From assembly GCA_006503475.1 (NCBI GenBank), contig RSEH01000204.1, forward strand, positions 1 to 64,000: a stretch of 64,000 bases of DNA, written 5' to 3'. The notes beneath the pieces are model-generated. The model made no database searches, was not told where the DNA came from, and saw only the letters and a list, made by a program, of their open reading frames with translations. Shown piece by piece: positions 19,787-28,873 of the stretch. Positions within the stretch are counted from its first letter, which is position 1; every line of letters starts with the position of its first letter. The DNA is from Stentor roeselii. Lineage: Eukaryota > Ciliophora > Heterotrichea > Heterotrichida > Stentoridae. Both the position numbers and the translations under genes were made by a program.

Positions 19787-22171
19787 TTATAGCTTTAATA
19801 GTAAGCTTGAAGTAAATGGGTTTTCTTCTAGGGAACAGTGAAGGACTTCTGACATCTTTTTCACGGGGATGAACAGAAGCTCGCTTTTTATGTGGTCAGG
19901 GATCTCTGAGAGGTCTTTACGGTTTGGAAATGGGAGGACTATTCGTTTTACACCTGCTCGGTGGGCACCTAGGACTTTTTCTTTTAAGCCGCCGATTGGA
20001 AGGACTTTACCTGTTAGTGAAATTTCACCGGTCATTGCCAGGTCACTCCTAACCTTAACTCCACTTAACAAGCTGACCAAAGCAGTAGTAATAGTAACAC
20101 CCGCCGAAGGTCCATCCTTAGGAACAGCAGCCGCCGGAAAATGAATATGTAAATCCAGTCCTTCAACCCCTTCGACCCTCTGCTGATCCAAGCTTTTGGG
20201 TATAAACTGATGAAGATTAGCTTTGATCCAGCTAATAGAAGTAAGAACTGATTCCTTCATAACATCCCCAAGTTTCCCCGTGATCCTAAGCCCTCCATGT
20301 CCCGGAGACTTCGAAGTTTCAACCAGCATGATTTTTCCTCCATAAGAAGTCCAGGCCATTCCAATAGCAGTTCCAGGCAAGTCCATTCTTTCAGCAAGAT
20401 CATTTTCAAACAAAGGCACTCCAAGAATATCTTCAACCATATCTTCCTGAATCACAATCTTCATTCCTTTTTTCTCCTCAACAACATGTTTAACAGCATT
20501 CCACCTACAAAGAGCTCCAATATTTCTTTCCAATTGTCTTACTCCTGACTCTCTAGTATACCCTTCAATTACTTTCGAAACAACTTTTTCATTGATTTCC
20601 AGTTGTGCAGGTTTTAATCCATTTTCTTGAATTTGTTTAGGAATCAAGTAAGCCGAAGCGATTTTTAACTTTTCATGAATTGAGTATCCTGTGATTTCGA
20701 TTTGTTCCATTCGGTCCATCAAAGGTGCAGGGATCAACTCAGGGTGGTTTGCCGTTGCCAAGAAGAGGACTTTAGACAGGTCGAAAGGCACAGAAAGATA
20801 ATGATCAACGAAGCTGGAGTTCTGAGCAGGGTCTAGTACTTCTAAAAGGGCAGAAGCTGGATCACCTCTAGCACTTGTACCGACTTTATCGATTTCATCT
20901 AGTAAAATAACGGGATTGTTAGTACCACATCGCTTTAAGGCCTATTTAGGAAGTACTGTGATGAAAACTCCAGGTAAAGAGCCGATGTAAGTCCTTCTAT
21001 GTCCTCTTATTTCAGCTTCATCTCGCACACCGCCCAGGGAAACTCTGAAAAACTTCCTTCCGATGGAAGCTGCGATTGACTTTCCCATGGAAGTCTTCCC
21101 GACACCTGGTGGTCCAGTGAAGCAAAGAATAGATCCTTTCATATCTCCCCTTAAGCCCCTAACGGCGATATACTCAATGATCCTTTTTTTCACCTTGTCA
21201 AGACCGAAATGGTCAGAGTCAAGTTGACTTCTCGCATTTTTTATGTCGTAATTGTCAACTGACGAGGTGTTCCAAGGCAAAGCTGCAGCGAGTTCCAAGT
21301 AATTTCGAATCATGTTAAACTCTGGGTGCTCCTTCGGCATTGCCTTTAGTCTTGAAAGTTCATCGGTTAAAGAAACTTTAGTTTCTGGTTGAAGTTCTAA
21401 AGCTAACAGCTTTTCTTCTAGTTTTTCCAATTCTGCCTTGTTACCGCCTAGTGATTGTCTTGAAGGCAACTTGGAAGCTACCTCGTCTTTGATTTTTGAT
21501 GAAATTTCTCTTGTTAACTGGTTTTCTGAGATTAGGGATGAACAGAGGTTTATTATTTTTTGGATTCGGCTTGAAAGGCTGAAGTTTTCTAGAATACTTT
21601 GCTTCTCGGGAACTGGGATGTCGAGGGAGTCTGCTATTATAAAACCTAACTCTGAAGCTTCTTTTTCTGTTGTTAAGTGCTTTTCTTTCTCGGATAGTTG
21701 AGAAGGGGAAAGACCTAAGGATGACCAGTAACTTCTTGCGGAATTTTTTAGATCTTGAAGGAGTTTTTCGCTGAGTTTTTCGGTTTTATCTTTTTCGATT
21801 TGGATACTTGCGATGTAGTGACCGTTTTCTTCCGTCATGCTTAGGATCTTGAATCGCTCGACGCCGATCACGATCAGCTGCCAGTCATTACTGTAAAAAG
21901 TGTTGAAAGAGTTATCGAAAAAATTAGAAAAAATTGACTCTGACCTTGCAATTGGACTTTCTTGAATGATTCCCACAAGAGTTCCATATGAGTACATAAC
22001 CTTATGTTCTGGATCTTTGTAAGTCACGATTCCAAACATTTTAAGTTTTCTTGTTCTAGACACTGACTAAACGTTACTTTCAGAATAGTTACTCAAAGCG
22101 ATACGTCGACGGACACCGGGTAAGATGACATGGTGACTGACTCCTACTATAGGTATTCTGGCTTTAGACAT
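19787..22171 (-). CDS. LONP2: Lon protease, peroxisomal (LonP2) type, two 15-nt introns
   Basis: Spliced from three exons (22171-22078, 22062-20957, 20941-19787), giving 784 residues; the total is an exact multiple of three. Order: LON substrate-binding domain (1 to about 215, with VILPGVRRRIALS typical of LonP2), helical linker, AAA+ module and Lon protease domain. The AAA+ module has Walker A GPPGVGKTS near 348 and Walker B VILLDEID. The protease domain has KDGPSAG, with catalytic Ser near 679, and GGLKEKVLGAHRAG with the catalytic Lys. There is no mitochondrial presequence. The C terminus ends in LKL, close to the peroxisomal PTS1 signal SKL. It is an ATP-dependent protease for quality control, probably peroxisomal. 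Both introns carry in-frame stops, so splicing is required. Confidence 0.93.
20942..20956 (-). other. 15-nt intron 2 of the Lon gene
   Basis: On the minus strand the intron is gtacttcctaaatag: GTA at the 5' end, TA at positions 9-10, AG at the 3' end. It contains an in-frame TAG. Removal joins SLPGVFIT to ALKRCGTNNPVILLDEID, restoring the conserved Lon sequence. Confidence 0.93.
22063..22077 (-). other. 15-nt intron 1 of the Lon gene
   Basis: On the minus strand the intron is gtaacgtttagtcag: GTA, TA at positions 9-10, AG. It contains an in-frame TAG. Removal joins IALSNYSE to MSRTRKLKMFG and supplies the conserved start of the LON domain. Confidence 0.88.
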
Positions 22172-22507
22172 TTCTAGAAAATAGATTGATTAAATGGCAT
22201 TGAGAAACAACGAGTAAAAAGTAGTTAAAACCAAATGATTTATATATAGTTGAAAAGAAATAAATCAAATTAAAAACAACTTCCTCAATTACCTCTAGCT
22301 CAATAAAATTCAAAAAAAAAATCATTAAAATCTCCTTACAACCCTTCTAAACCCAATAATTTTCCAAGTCTTTTCAACGATTTCTACTAGAAAGTAAATT
22401 CCTCATAAAACCTAATAATCTCCACGTTTTTCAATATCAAAATACAAAAGTATTAAATTTAATCCGATATAAACTTTATGGAAATTCCATAGTTAAATAT
22501 TCAAAAT
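22172..22507. other. Intergenic DNA, nothing seen
   Basis: These 336 bases contain the 5' flank of the Lon gene and the 3' flank of the Myb gene. They are AT-rich with A-rich runs and have no open frame or repeat. Confidence 0.5.
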
Positions 22508-23329
22508 CTACTGTGAAGTCTTTGAAGGGAAACAGTAAAAGTTACTCTGAAGAGTGATATCATGAAGCAAAGGCGTGGTTGAAAGCGATTCAGACCTATC
22601 AAGTCGATAAAAGTCAATAGGAGTACTAACAGACAATCCGTCAAACTCCCCATCAACAGAGATTCCGAGCGAAAACGGTGCAAAAAGCGTAGGAGTGATA
22701 TCTCCAATATTCTTCAAAACCTTAACAACAGGTTTTTTCACTTCCACCCTGAGGTTTGGTTTCAAACAAGGTCTTTTTAATGCACTTTCTAAATTTTTTT
22801 CCGTTTTAATCTCCTGCGAAGGTATTTTTTTTTCCTTTGCTTCCTTAACAGGGGTTTTAATCACTTCATCATGTTCAGGAAAGCACATCAGAAGCTTTCT
22901 TGTCTGCGGATTCCTCATCAACGAGCTAATAGTGCCTTTAAGTTGCTTGCTAGGAACTTTCTTCTTGTTATACTTTCTCAAGTTCCTACGAATTGCGCTG
23001 TAAAAACAGTTTTTGATGAAATTATCATTCCTGCCATTGAAGTGCTCTGCGATAAGACTCCATTTATTCCCGTATTGTTTCTGGTACTCGAAAACTTTGA
23101 TCTCGTCATCTAAAGTGAAACTTTCCTTGTTTAGAATGGGATTCAAGTGGTTGTGCCATCGTTCTCTGCATTGTTTTCCTGTTTTTTCAGACCCACCGAA
23201 CTGCTGATTGATGAGAGTCGCGATTGTGCACCACTTTTTTTCACCTTTCTCGTTAACTAGACTGATTAATGCTTCGTCTTCCTAGGTAAGAGTTACAGAT
23301 GTTGTCCATGTGTATTTGATGCTGGCCAT
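22508..23329 (-). CDS. Myb-type DNA-binding protein (R2R3-like), one 15-nt intron
   Basis: Spliced from 23329-23297 and 23281-22508, giving 268 residues. Two Myb repeats lie at about residues 6-115. The first has YTWTTSEDEALISLV, KKWCTIATL and GKQCRERWHNHLNP, the canonical R2 recognition-helix motif. The second has FTLDDEIKVFEYQKQYGNKWSLIAEHFNGRND and a diverged recognition helix. The rest is polar, and no activation domain is evident. Probable role: sequence-specific transcription factor or chromatin protein. Without splicing, the first repeat would be cut by a TAG, so the intron is needed for the conserved helix. Confidence 0.88.
23282..23296 (-). other. 15-nt intron of the Myb gene
   Basis: On the minus strand the intron is gtaactcttacctag: GTA, TA at positions 9-10, AG, ending in an in-frame TAG. 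Removal joins KYTWTTS to EDEALISLV, the expected start of a Myb repeat. Confidence 0.92.
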
Positions 23330-23591
23330 TTATTTCTGGATGGATTTTTAGATAGTGATAAGGAAATAATTTGAAAAATAAGTTAAAAGAGAATAGAGAC
23401 TTGCTTGCCTTGAATAAGTTTTTGATGTATTTTTTTTATTGGGAGAAGAGGGTGGATTTTTTTGGTTTTGAAAAATTTTTGAATTATGGGAATTATTTTG
23501 GATTTGATGGGATGAGAAATGTTTTTAAATTGATGGAGAAGTTAGCGATTGCCTTTAGAAGTAAAAGGTTTCTTTGAACTAGCTATTTAAA

Positions 23592-24398
23592 TTAGTGTGA
23601 AGAAAGAGTTTTCATCTTTTCAACAGCTTCGTAAAAGTCAGCATGAAGAAGTCCTCTGAAGTCCTGATGATCAAATCTTCCCTTCCTTCCAGCAGTTCTC
23701 GGTTTACTCAATTCTTCAGTTCTCTGTCGAACTTTATGTCTTTTAACATACCCAAAAGTTCCTTGAGGTGCGCTTTTTTCCCTGATCTTGATAATTCCGC
23801 ACTTTTCTTCAAGACTCTTCAAATCATTATGTCTGTTGATAACAGCCAGTCTTGCTTTAAGTCTTTTTCCTTGTCTTTGATGATCAAGCCAGTTGTTAAG
23901 CTTATCAATTTGACTGGACTTACTGAAAATATTATCAATCCCAGTCAAATCCTTGTGAACAATAGTGCCGGGCATTACATGTCGCAAGTTACAAGCAGGG
24001 ACCGAGTTAAGTCTTTCCCAAGCATTCTTTGGAGTCACTCTATAATCTTCAGTCTTTTGTCTATTATTCAAAGACTCTGACATTAAGTTGCCAGTTAGTA
24101 AAAGTCTTTCTTTTTTCCTTTTTTTCAGTAATTCTTGAGACTCACGTTTATGGGACTGAGCTTTTTCTGCATAAATTTTAGACTTTTCTTGAGAGTCTTT
24201 CAAAGATAAGGTCAAAGGTGAGTTAGGACCTGATAGGAAAGTGTCTTGGATGTTGTGGTAATAACGGGCTATTTTAGGAGATGTTAAGTATTTCGAGTCC
24301 CAGAGGTTTCCAGTGGTTTTGTAGAAGTCGAATGTTTTTTTTATTGGATCTGGTTCTGAGATTGGGGTGGGAATTGAGAGGTCAAGACTTGGATCCAT
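23592..24398 (-). CDS. Basic protein, unrecognised
   Basis: A 268-residue hydrophilic protein, rich in Lys, Arg, Ser and Leu, with no recognised domain. It has a predicted helical segment at about residues 70-120 (KSKIYAEKAQSHKRESQELL region) and a basic C-terminal third ending in a helix. Composition and lack of signal peptide or membrane helix would fit a cytoskeletal or ciliary structural protein, but nothing in the sequence proves it. It lies 262 bases upstream of the Myb gene on the same strand. Confidence 0.7.
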   Translation of the reverse strand: MDPSLDLSIPTPISEPDPIKKTFDFYKTTGNLWDSKYLTSPKIARYYHNIQDTFLSGPNSPLTLSLKDSQEKSKIYAEKAQSHKRESQELLKKRKKERLLLTGNLMSESLNNRQKTEDYRVTPKNAWERLNSVPACNLRHVMPGTIVHKDLTGIDNIFSKSSQIDKLNNWLDHQRQGKRLKARLAVINRHNDLKSLEEKCGIIKIREKSAPQGTFGYVKRHKVRQRTEELSKPRTAGRKGRFDHQDFRGLLHADFYEAVEKMKTLSSH

Positions 24399-24506
24399 TG
24401 TTGGAAAGATTATTTGATTTATTCAGGGTGATTGAAAGTAGGTTTTATTTAAAGCTACTTTAAAGACTTCTTAAAAGACTTAAGGTGAAGATTAGGAAAA
24501 TAACAT

Positions 24507-26042
24507 CTAAGTCTTATTATATCCTCCAGATACCAGGCCTTGAATCGTGCCAGGCAAGGCAGTGATCGGCTGTTTCAATCTACCAATACTCGAAAAAAGT
24601 TCCCTGGGTCTTATCTTTGAACCATACTCACAAGTGACTCTAACTCCTTGACAAAAACTAGCAAAATACCCTTTTCTTTTATTCACACTTTTTTCTTCTT
24701 CTTCTTCAGGTTCCACCTGAGACACTTCAACAACTGGTGCTTGAAGTCGTTGATTTAAAAAAGTCTCATCCCATCGTTTTAACTGCACCACCTGTGTTGT
24801 TGGAGATGAAGGAGCAGAGTAAATATGAGCAGAGTGCTTGACTTGAATCATTTCAGCTCCGCATTCGAGAAACTTTTTCTTTATTCGAACTTTTCCGTTT
24901 GAAACCTTTTCTTTCACCTGTCGAGCGGAAATTGTGTAAAGATTTGCTTGTTGTTCTTTTCTGGGAAGGAGGGTAAAGCCTCCTAAAGAATGAGTTTGCA
25001 ATGATTTGAGTTTTTTATTTGGATTTATTTCGAAAGAACAAGTTTTTTCTAGTGTCAGGCGAGATGATGGCTGGGAAAGAAGGAAAAATTGACTTTTTAA
25101 GTTGTTGTAGGACTCTTTTAATTCTAGTGAACAAGTCACGCTGTGAGCGCGACTTTGCTCTTCTTCTAAGGAGTAGAGGTCGTTTTCTTCTTCGCTTTGG
25201 ATTGAATCTGGATGACTTATTGAGTCGAGGTCAAAGTCCGAGTTGGTTTGGACTGAATAGTTACGGACTTTTACCGCTCGGCTTTGGATCAGGTCTTTGT
25301 AGAGGTCTTTATAGTTCGTTTTTTTTAGCTTTTCCTCGCTGAGTTTGTTTTTCAACTCAAAAATATCAGACTTGAGTCTCTCACTATTCTCAAAAGTTTT
25401 TGTACAGAAGCTTTTTTCTTTTTCTAGTAGTTTTTGCAAGAATCTCAATTTTTCTTCGAGTTTTTCAATCGTTTTTTCTTTATTTGCAAGTTCAGATTTA
25501 TAACTTTCAGTTTTTTTTAAATCTTCTTCAGTTTTTTTCTGTGTCTTTACTTTTTCCTGTTGTAAAAAACTCTGAAGTTCAACTTCCAATATTTTTGTAG
25601 CCTTTTTCGTGGTTTGCAGTTCTTTTTTGTACTCATCTCTCTGAGCAGAAACCTCTAACAAATGTTTTTCAACATCTTCAATGTATGCATTAAGATCTTC
25701 AATAGTTTTACCAGTATGTTCAAGTTTATTTTCTGATCCCTCTAATGCAATTTCCAGTTTTTCAATCTGATACTGCGCAATTTCTTTAAACTCTTCTAAT
25801 TTTTTCATCTGTTTAAAGTAATTATCAGCAAGATCTTGCAAAGTTTTAGCGATTTCAATCAACTTAGTACCTTTCTTCCCTAAAATTTCTACGATTTTAC
25901 TAGAACCTTTTACATCACTCAATTCTTTTTCACTAAAAAGTGCGAGAATAGAAGACCCATCAAAAAATCTAGAATATTTCAGTACTTTATAACCAAGTTG
26001 TTCTCTAAGGTCAAGAGTCTTAGAATTATTACTTTTGTTCAT
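24507..26042 (-). CDS. Coiled-coil protein, unrecognised
   Basis: A 511-residue protein with a long coiled coil from about residue 55 to 275 (Glu/Lys/Leu heptads such as KKLEEFKEIAQYQIEKLEIAL), then a disordered Ser-rich linker. The C-terminal basic region at about 355-500 is less charged and may be folded. No motor, GTPase or known scaffold domain is seen. Basal-body or cortical cytoskeleton proteins often look like this in ciliates; that is inference only. The start codon lies 14 nt from that of the divergent DHHC gene, so the two share a minimal promoter interval. The stop is TAG. Confidence 0.75.
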   Translation of the reverse strand: MNKSNNSKTLDLREQLGYKVLKYSRFFDGSSILALFSEKELSDVKGSSKIVEILGKKGTKLIEIAKTLQDLADNYFKQMKKLEEFKEIAQYQIEKLEIALEGSENKLEHTGKTIEDLNAYIEDVEKHLLEVSAQRDEYKKELQTTKKATKILEVELQSFLQQEKVKTQKKTEEDLKKTESYKSELANKEKTIEKLEEKLRFLQKLLEKEKSFCTKTFENSERLKSDIFELKNKLSEEKLKKTNYKDLYKDLIQSRAVKVRNYSVQTNSDFDLDSISHPDSIQSEEENDLYSLEEEQSRAHSVTCSLELKESYNNLKSQFFLLSQPSSRLTLEKTCSFEINPNKKLKSLQTHSLGGFTLLPRKEQQANLYTISARQVKEKVSNGKVRIKKKFLECGAEMIQVKHSAHIYSAPSSPTTQVVQLKRWDETFLNQRLQAPVVEVSQVEPEEEEEKSVNKRKGYFASFCQGVRVTCEYGSKIRPRELFSSIGRLKQPITALPGTIQGLVSGGYNKT

Positions 26043-26056
26043 TTATTGTAAAAACT
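26043..26056. promoter_or_regulatory. 14-bp divergent start-to-start interval
   Basis: Only 14 bases lie between the ATG of the coiled-coil gene and the ATG of the palmitoyltransferase gene. Promoter elements and both 5' UTRs must fit here or reach into the opposing coding region. Confidence 0.6.
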
Positions 26057-26779
26057 ATGGTTCTATTACAGGAAGTTTTTTACGTAATCCTCGCAGAACT
26101 ACTCATTCTAGTCCCATCAATATCTCACATCATTCTTTCATCAAGAATCACTCACAGCATCCGTTTACCCTTTTGCCTAACATCAGGTTTTTTTTTAATC
26201 CTAAACTCATCTCTGCTTCTTTCTACAGTCCTTAAAGACCCAGGGCGACTGAGCAAGAACTTCACATCTGAAGACCCTTCACAAGTAGTTGAAATTCGAG
26301 GACAAGTCTTTCAAACCAAGGTCTGCCCAACTTGCAAGATAGTAAAAAGTCTTCGAACGCATCATTGCAAGGTCTGTGATTCTTGTGTGGAACGTTTGGA
26401 TCATCATTGTCCTTGGGTGGCTAATTGTGTAGGTAAGCGAAATCATCGAGATTTTGTGATGTTGTTGATTTTTACTACCACCCAAGCGGTTTTTATGCTT
26501 TTCGCTAATATCGTTGAACTGGTCCTGCTTGACCCCCCCCCTGGAGGTATCGGAGGCGAGGTGATCCTCATCATTTACTCAGTCGTCCTCGGATGGAGCC
26601 TGATGAGTCTTCTTCTCTACCAAGTCATGTTAATCATAAAAAACGAGACCACCCATGAAAATCGACGAAAGCTTTTCAATAAAAACCCTTTCAACGAAGG
26701 CTGTTTTCGCAACTGTCTATCCTTCTGGCGCATGAAAGACGATTTGATTAAAGTCCTGAACCAAGACAACCAAGCCTAA
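26057..26779 (+). CDS. DHHC-type protein S-palmitoyltransferase
   Basis: A 240-residue zDHHC enzyme. There are two hydrophobic segments before the domain (about residues 5-30 and 38-60), a DPG motif at 61-63, and the Cys-rich DHHC domain (about 89-134: CPTC, THHCKVCDSC, DHHCPWVANCVGKRNH). The catalytic Cys is in DHHC at 115-118. Two more hydrophobic segments follow (about 135-158 and 165-195) and then a short polar tail. It transfers palmitate to protein Cys at Golgi, vesicle or plasma membranes. The window also encodes Cys-rich N termini (14521-15066 and MGDC at 47407-48015) that could be substrates, although co-location does not show this. Confidence 0.93.
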   Translation: MVLLQEVFYVILAELLILVPSISHIILSSRITHSIRLPFCLTSGFFLILNSSLLLSTVLKDPGRLSKNFTSEDPSQVVEIRGQVFQTKVCPTCKIVKSLRTHHCKVCDSCVERLDHHCPWVANCVGKRNHRDFVMLLIFTTTQAVFMLFANIVELVLLDPPPGGIGGEVILIIYSVVLGWSLMSLLLYQVMLIIKNETTHENRRKLFNKNPFNEGCFRNCLSFWRMKDDLIKVLNQDNQA

Positions 26780-26819
26780 CTGTTAAATAGGAGCATTAAG
26801 CACCTGTAGTTAATAATTG

Positions 26820-27404
26820 ATGAAAACAGAACATTCCAACATTGTAGAAGAACCCCAAGAATACACTTATCACAGGCACAGTGAGGAAAAGTCTACTATT
26901 TACTTCAGATGTTCAGATAAAAACTGCAAGGCTCGGGTGTTGTTTTCAAAAGAAACTTGCAGATTCACCATAAAGAATCGACATCTTAGTCCTTCTACCC
27001 ACAAGCCTAATTCAAGAAAGGCAATCACTGGCCAGCAGATGGCAAAAATCGCGACTTTGGTCAGAGGGCCGATTTCTTTAGCAGAGATCGGAGGAGACAC
27101 TCCGATGTTGTTTTCAAATGACTCCTTTCAAATACTTGGAGACACTAGTAGAGACTTAGGTGAGTCTAAAGAACTCGCACTTGTTAAAGTCTTTCAAGAC
27201 TGCAGAAGACAAGCCAAAACCCTTTGCAAAGAAATGAGTAAGTCGCCTTCAGTCCTTTCAGTCAATCTTTTCGAGTCAGTTCAAGGAGAGTGCATCAAGT
27301 ACATCGTGGAAATCGAATGCTTTCTGAAGGACAAGGAAAGAATAAGAAAAACTTTATCTGAAAAAGAGGCTCATATGAAAATAGAGACTTTTCGGAAGAT
27401 TTAA
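26820..27404 (+). CDS. FLYWCH/MULE-like zinc-finger protein
   Basis: A 194-residue protein starting at the ATG at 26820. Residues about 14-62 fit a FLYWCH-type C2H2 finger: an aromatic strand YTYHRHSEEKSTIYFRC, Cys pair CSDKNC, then KARVLF, and a His pair in RHLSPSTH. Such fingers are found in chromatin proteins and in MULE-type transposases, from which they may derive. The remaining 130 residues have no transposase catalytic motif and look helical and charged. A DNA-binding role is inferred. It is 40 nt downstream of the DHHC gene on the same strand. Confidence 0.62.
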   Translation: MKTEHSNIVEEPQEYTYHRHSEEKSTIYFRCSDKNCKARVLFSKETCRFTIKNRHLSPSTHKPNSRKAITGQQMAKIATLVRGPISLAEIGGDTPMLFSNDSFQILGDTSRDLGESKELALVKVFQDCRRQAKTLCKEMSKSPSVLSVNLFESVQGECIKYIVEIECFLKDKERIRKTLSEKEAHMKIETFRKI

Positions 27405-27476
27405 TAAAGTTCTTAGTCATATGTAGAAAGACCAAAGTACTTGAATAGTGATTATCATTCTCAAAACCTATAAACT

Positions 27477-28850
27477 ATGGAAGACAAAAGTTTCAACTGG
27501 TTCTTGTCTGAATGTTCAGCACGGAAGCTGCGACTTAACATTTTAGAAGCTGGCATCTGTCGAGGTAGTCTTCTTCTTGACTGGTTCCAGACAGATCAAT
27601 ACGGAATCGTGATCCGGAAGCCAAAAAAAGACACAACCCGGACTAAGCACCTTTTAAGTTACTTTTTAAATCAGCGTCATCCAGTGTTAGAAGAATACAA
27701 CCCGGATAAGGTCATTTGTTACTTGTACCATAAGACTGGCGTCAAAGTAGTCACTTCAAAAGACTCCATCGAACTGGCTGAGAACCAACTTCATGGCTTG
27801 CAAGTCAGAAGTATTCACATGGCTCTTGTTAATTCTTTGAATCACTATAAAGCTTACCGTCTTCATGCCTGGAGCGAAGGTGGAGAACTCTGCCATAAAC
27901 TTACATCTGGAAGAATCGCTAAAGATATGAATGAAGAAGTCACAGATGGAGGACTTTATGAAAAGGTTCTCAGTACTTTTATCTATATTTCTGATGTTAT
28001 TGCGAAAAATCAGTTTAAAAATATCTCGACTGTTAAACTTGACCTTGTCACTGACTCGGGTGGAATTGTTTATATTGTTAAAGTTGTTGAATTGGTCTTA
28101 GATGACTCTTTTACAAAAAGTGAAGCTATTATTAGGAACTTGGCAAGAAGACCTAGTTTAAGGCAGGATGAAAGCAGTGAAGAAGATATCAGCAATGAAG
28201 ACTTAGAAGGCATGCAGAATGAAATGAAACTTTTACAAGAATTAAGAAAAAAAAATACATCGGATTTTAAAATGCCTCTTAAAAAAAGAAGTGCTCCTAA
28301 TTCTATGGCTTTTTTAGAAATGATTGCAAAAACTATTGATCGGGATAGAAAAACTCAGGAATTTAATGAAATGATTAAGAATAAAAAAATGATGCTTGAA
28401 AAAAATTATGCATCGAATAATAAAAAGATTTTTCAGATGAGGAGTATGAAAAATACGAGGGAAAATATTCCGAAAAAACATGCTATTAAAACTATCAATG
28501 AATTACTTTATTATGTTGAAAAGACTAGGCCGAGGATTTGGCTTAAGGATGTGGTTGATGATACGAAAATTCATGATATTCAAATTGAATCACAGACTAC
28601 GAAAAATCGATATAATCAGACCTCGGAGTCGAAGGTAAGACCGAAGAAAAGACTTGTCTCACCCCCAAATCCTCCTAAACTCGGATACGAGAGAAGTTCC
28701 CAGTTGATCTTCGAAAAACACAGAAGCCATCTAGGAATGAATTTGCATTCTTGCACCCCAAGCGCTCCATTAACCTCTCAAATCTTTCTCTCAAGTAAAA
28801 GATCAAGTCCAAAATCCCGTAAAAAGACCCGATCATCAATCTACAACTAA
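27477..28850 (+). CDS. Large basic protein, unrecognised
   Basis: A 457-residue protein of unknown family. The first 225 residues look folded (mixed alpha/beta pattern, few low-complexity runs, several His, Trp and Cys). The second half is Lys/Arg/Asn-rich and disordered, with an acidic patch near 230-245. No signal peptide or membrane helix is seen. It lies 72 nt after the FLYWCH-like gene on the same strand and converges with the next gene at a 23-nt gap. Confidence 0.7.
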   Translation: MEDKSFNWFLSECSARKLRLNILEAGICRGSLLLDWFQTDQYGIVIRKPKKDTTRTKHLLSYFLNQRHPVLEEYNPDKVICYLYHKTGVKVVTSKDSIELAENQLHGLQVRSIHMALVNSLNHYKAYRLHAWSEGGELCHKLTSGRIAKDMNEEVTDGGLYEKVLSTFIYISDVIAKNQFKNISTVKLDLVTDSGGIVYIVKVVELVLDDSFTKSEAIIRNLARRPSLRQDESSEEDISNEDLEGMQNEMKLLQELRKKNTSDFKMPLKKRSAPNSMAFLEMIAKTIDRDRKTQEFNEMIKNKKMMLEKNYASNNKKIFQMRSMKNTRENIPKKHAIKTINELLYYVEKTRPRIWLKDVVDDTKIHDIQIESQTTKNRYNQTSESKVRPKKRLVSPPNPPKLGYERSSQLIFEKHRSHLGMNLHSCTPSAPLTSQIFLSSKRSSPKSRKKTRSSIYN

Positions 28851-28873
28851 TAAACCTTAAATGTATTAATATC

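Noticed and set aside
23371-23577. 68-residue Phe/Lys-rich frame between the Myb gene and its upstream neighbour
   Set aside because: It begins at TTG and its composition follows the G/T-rich strand of a 5' flank. No independent support.
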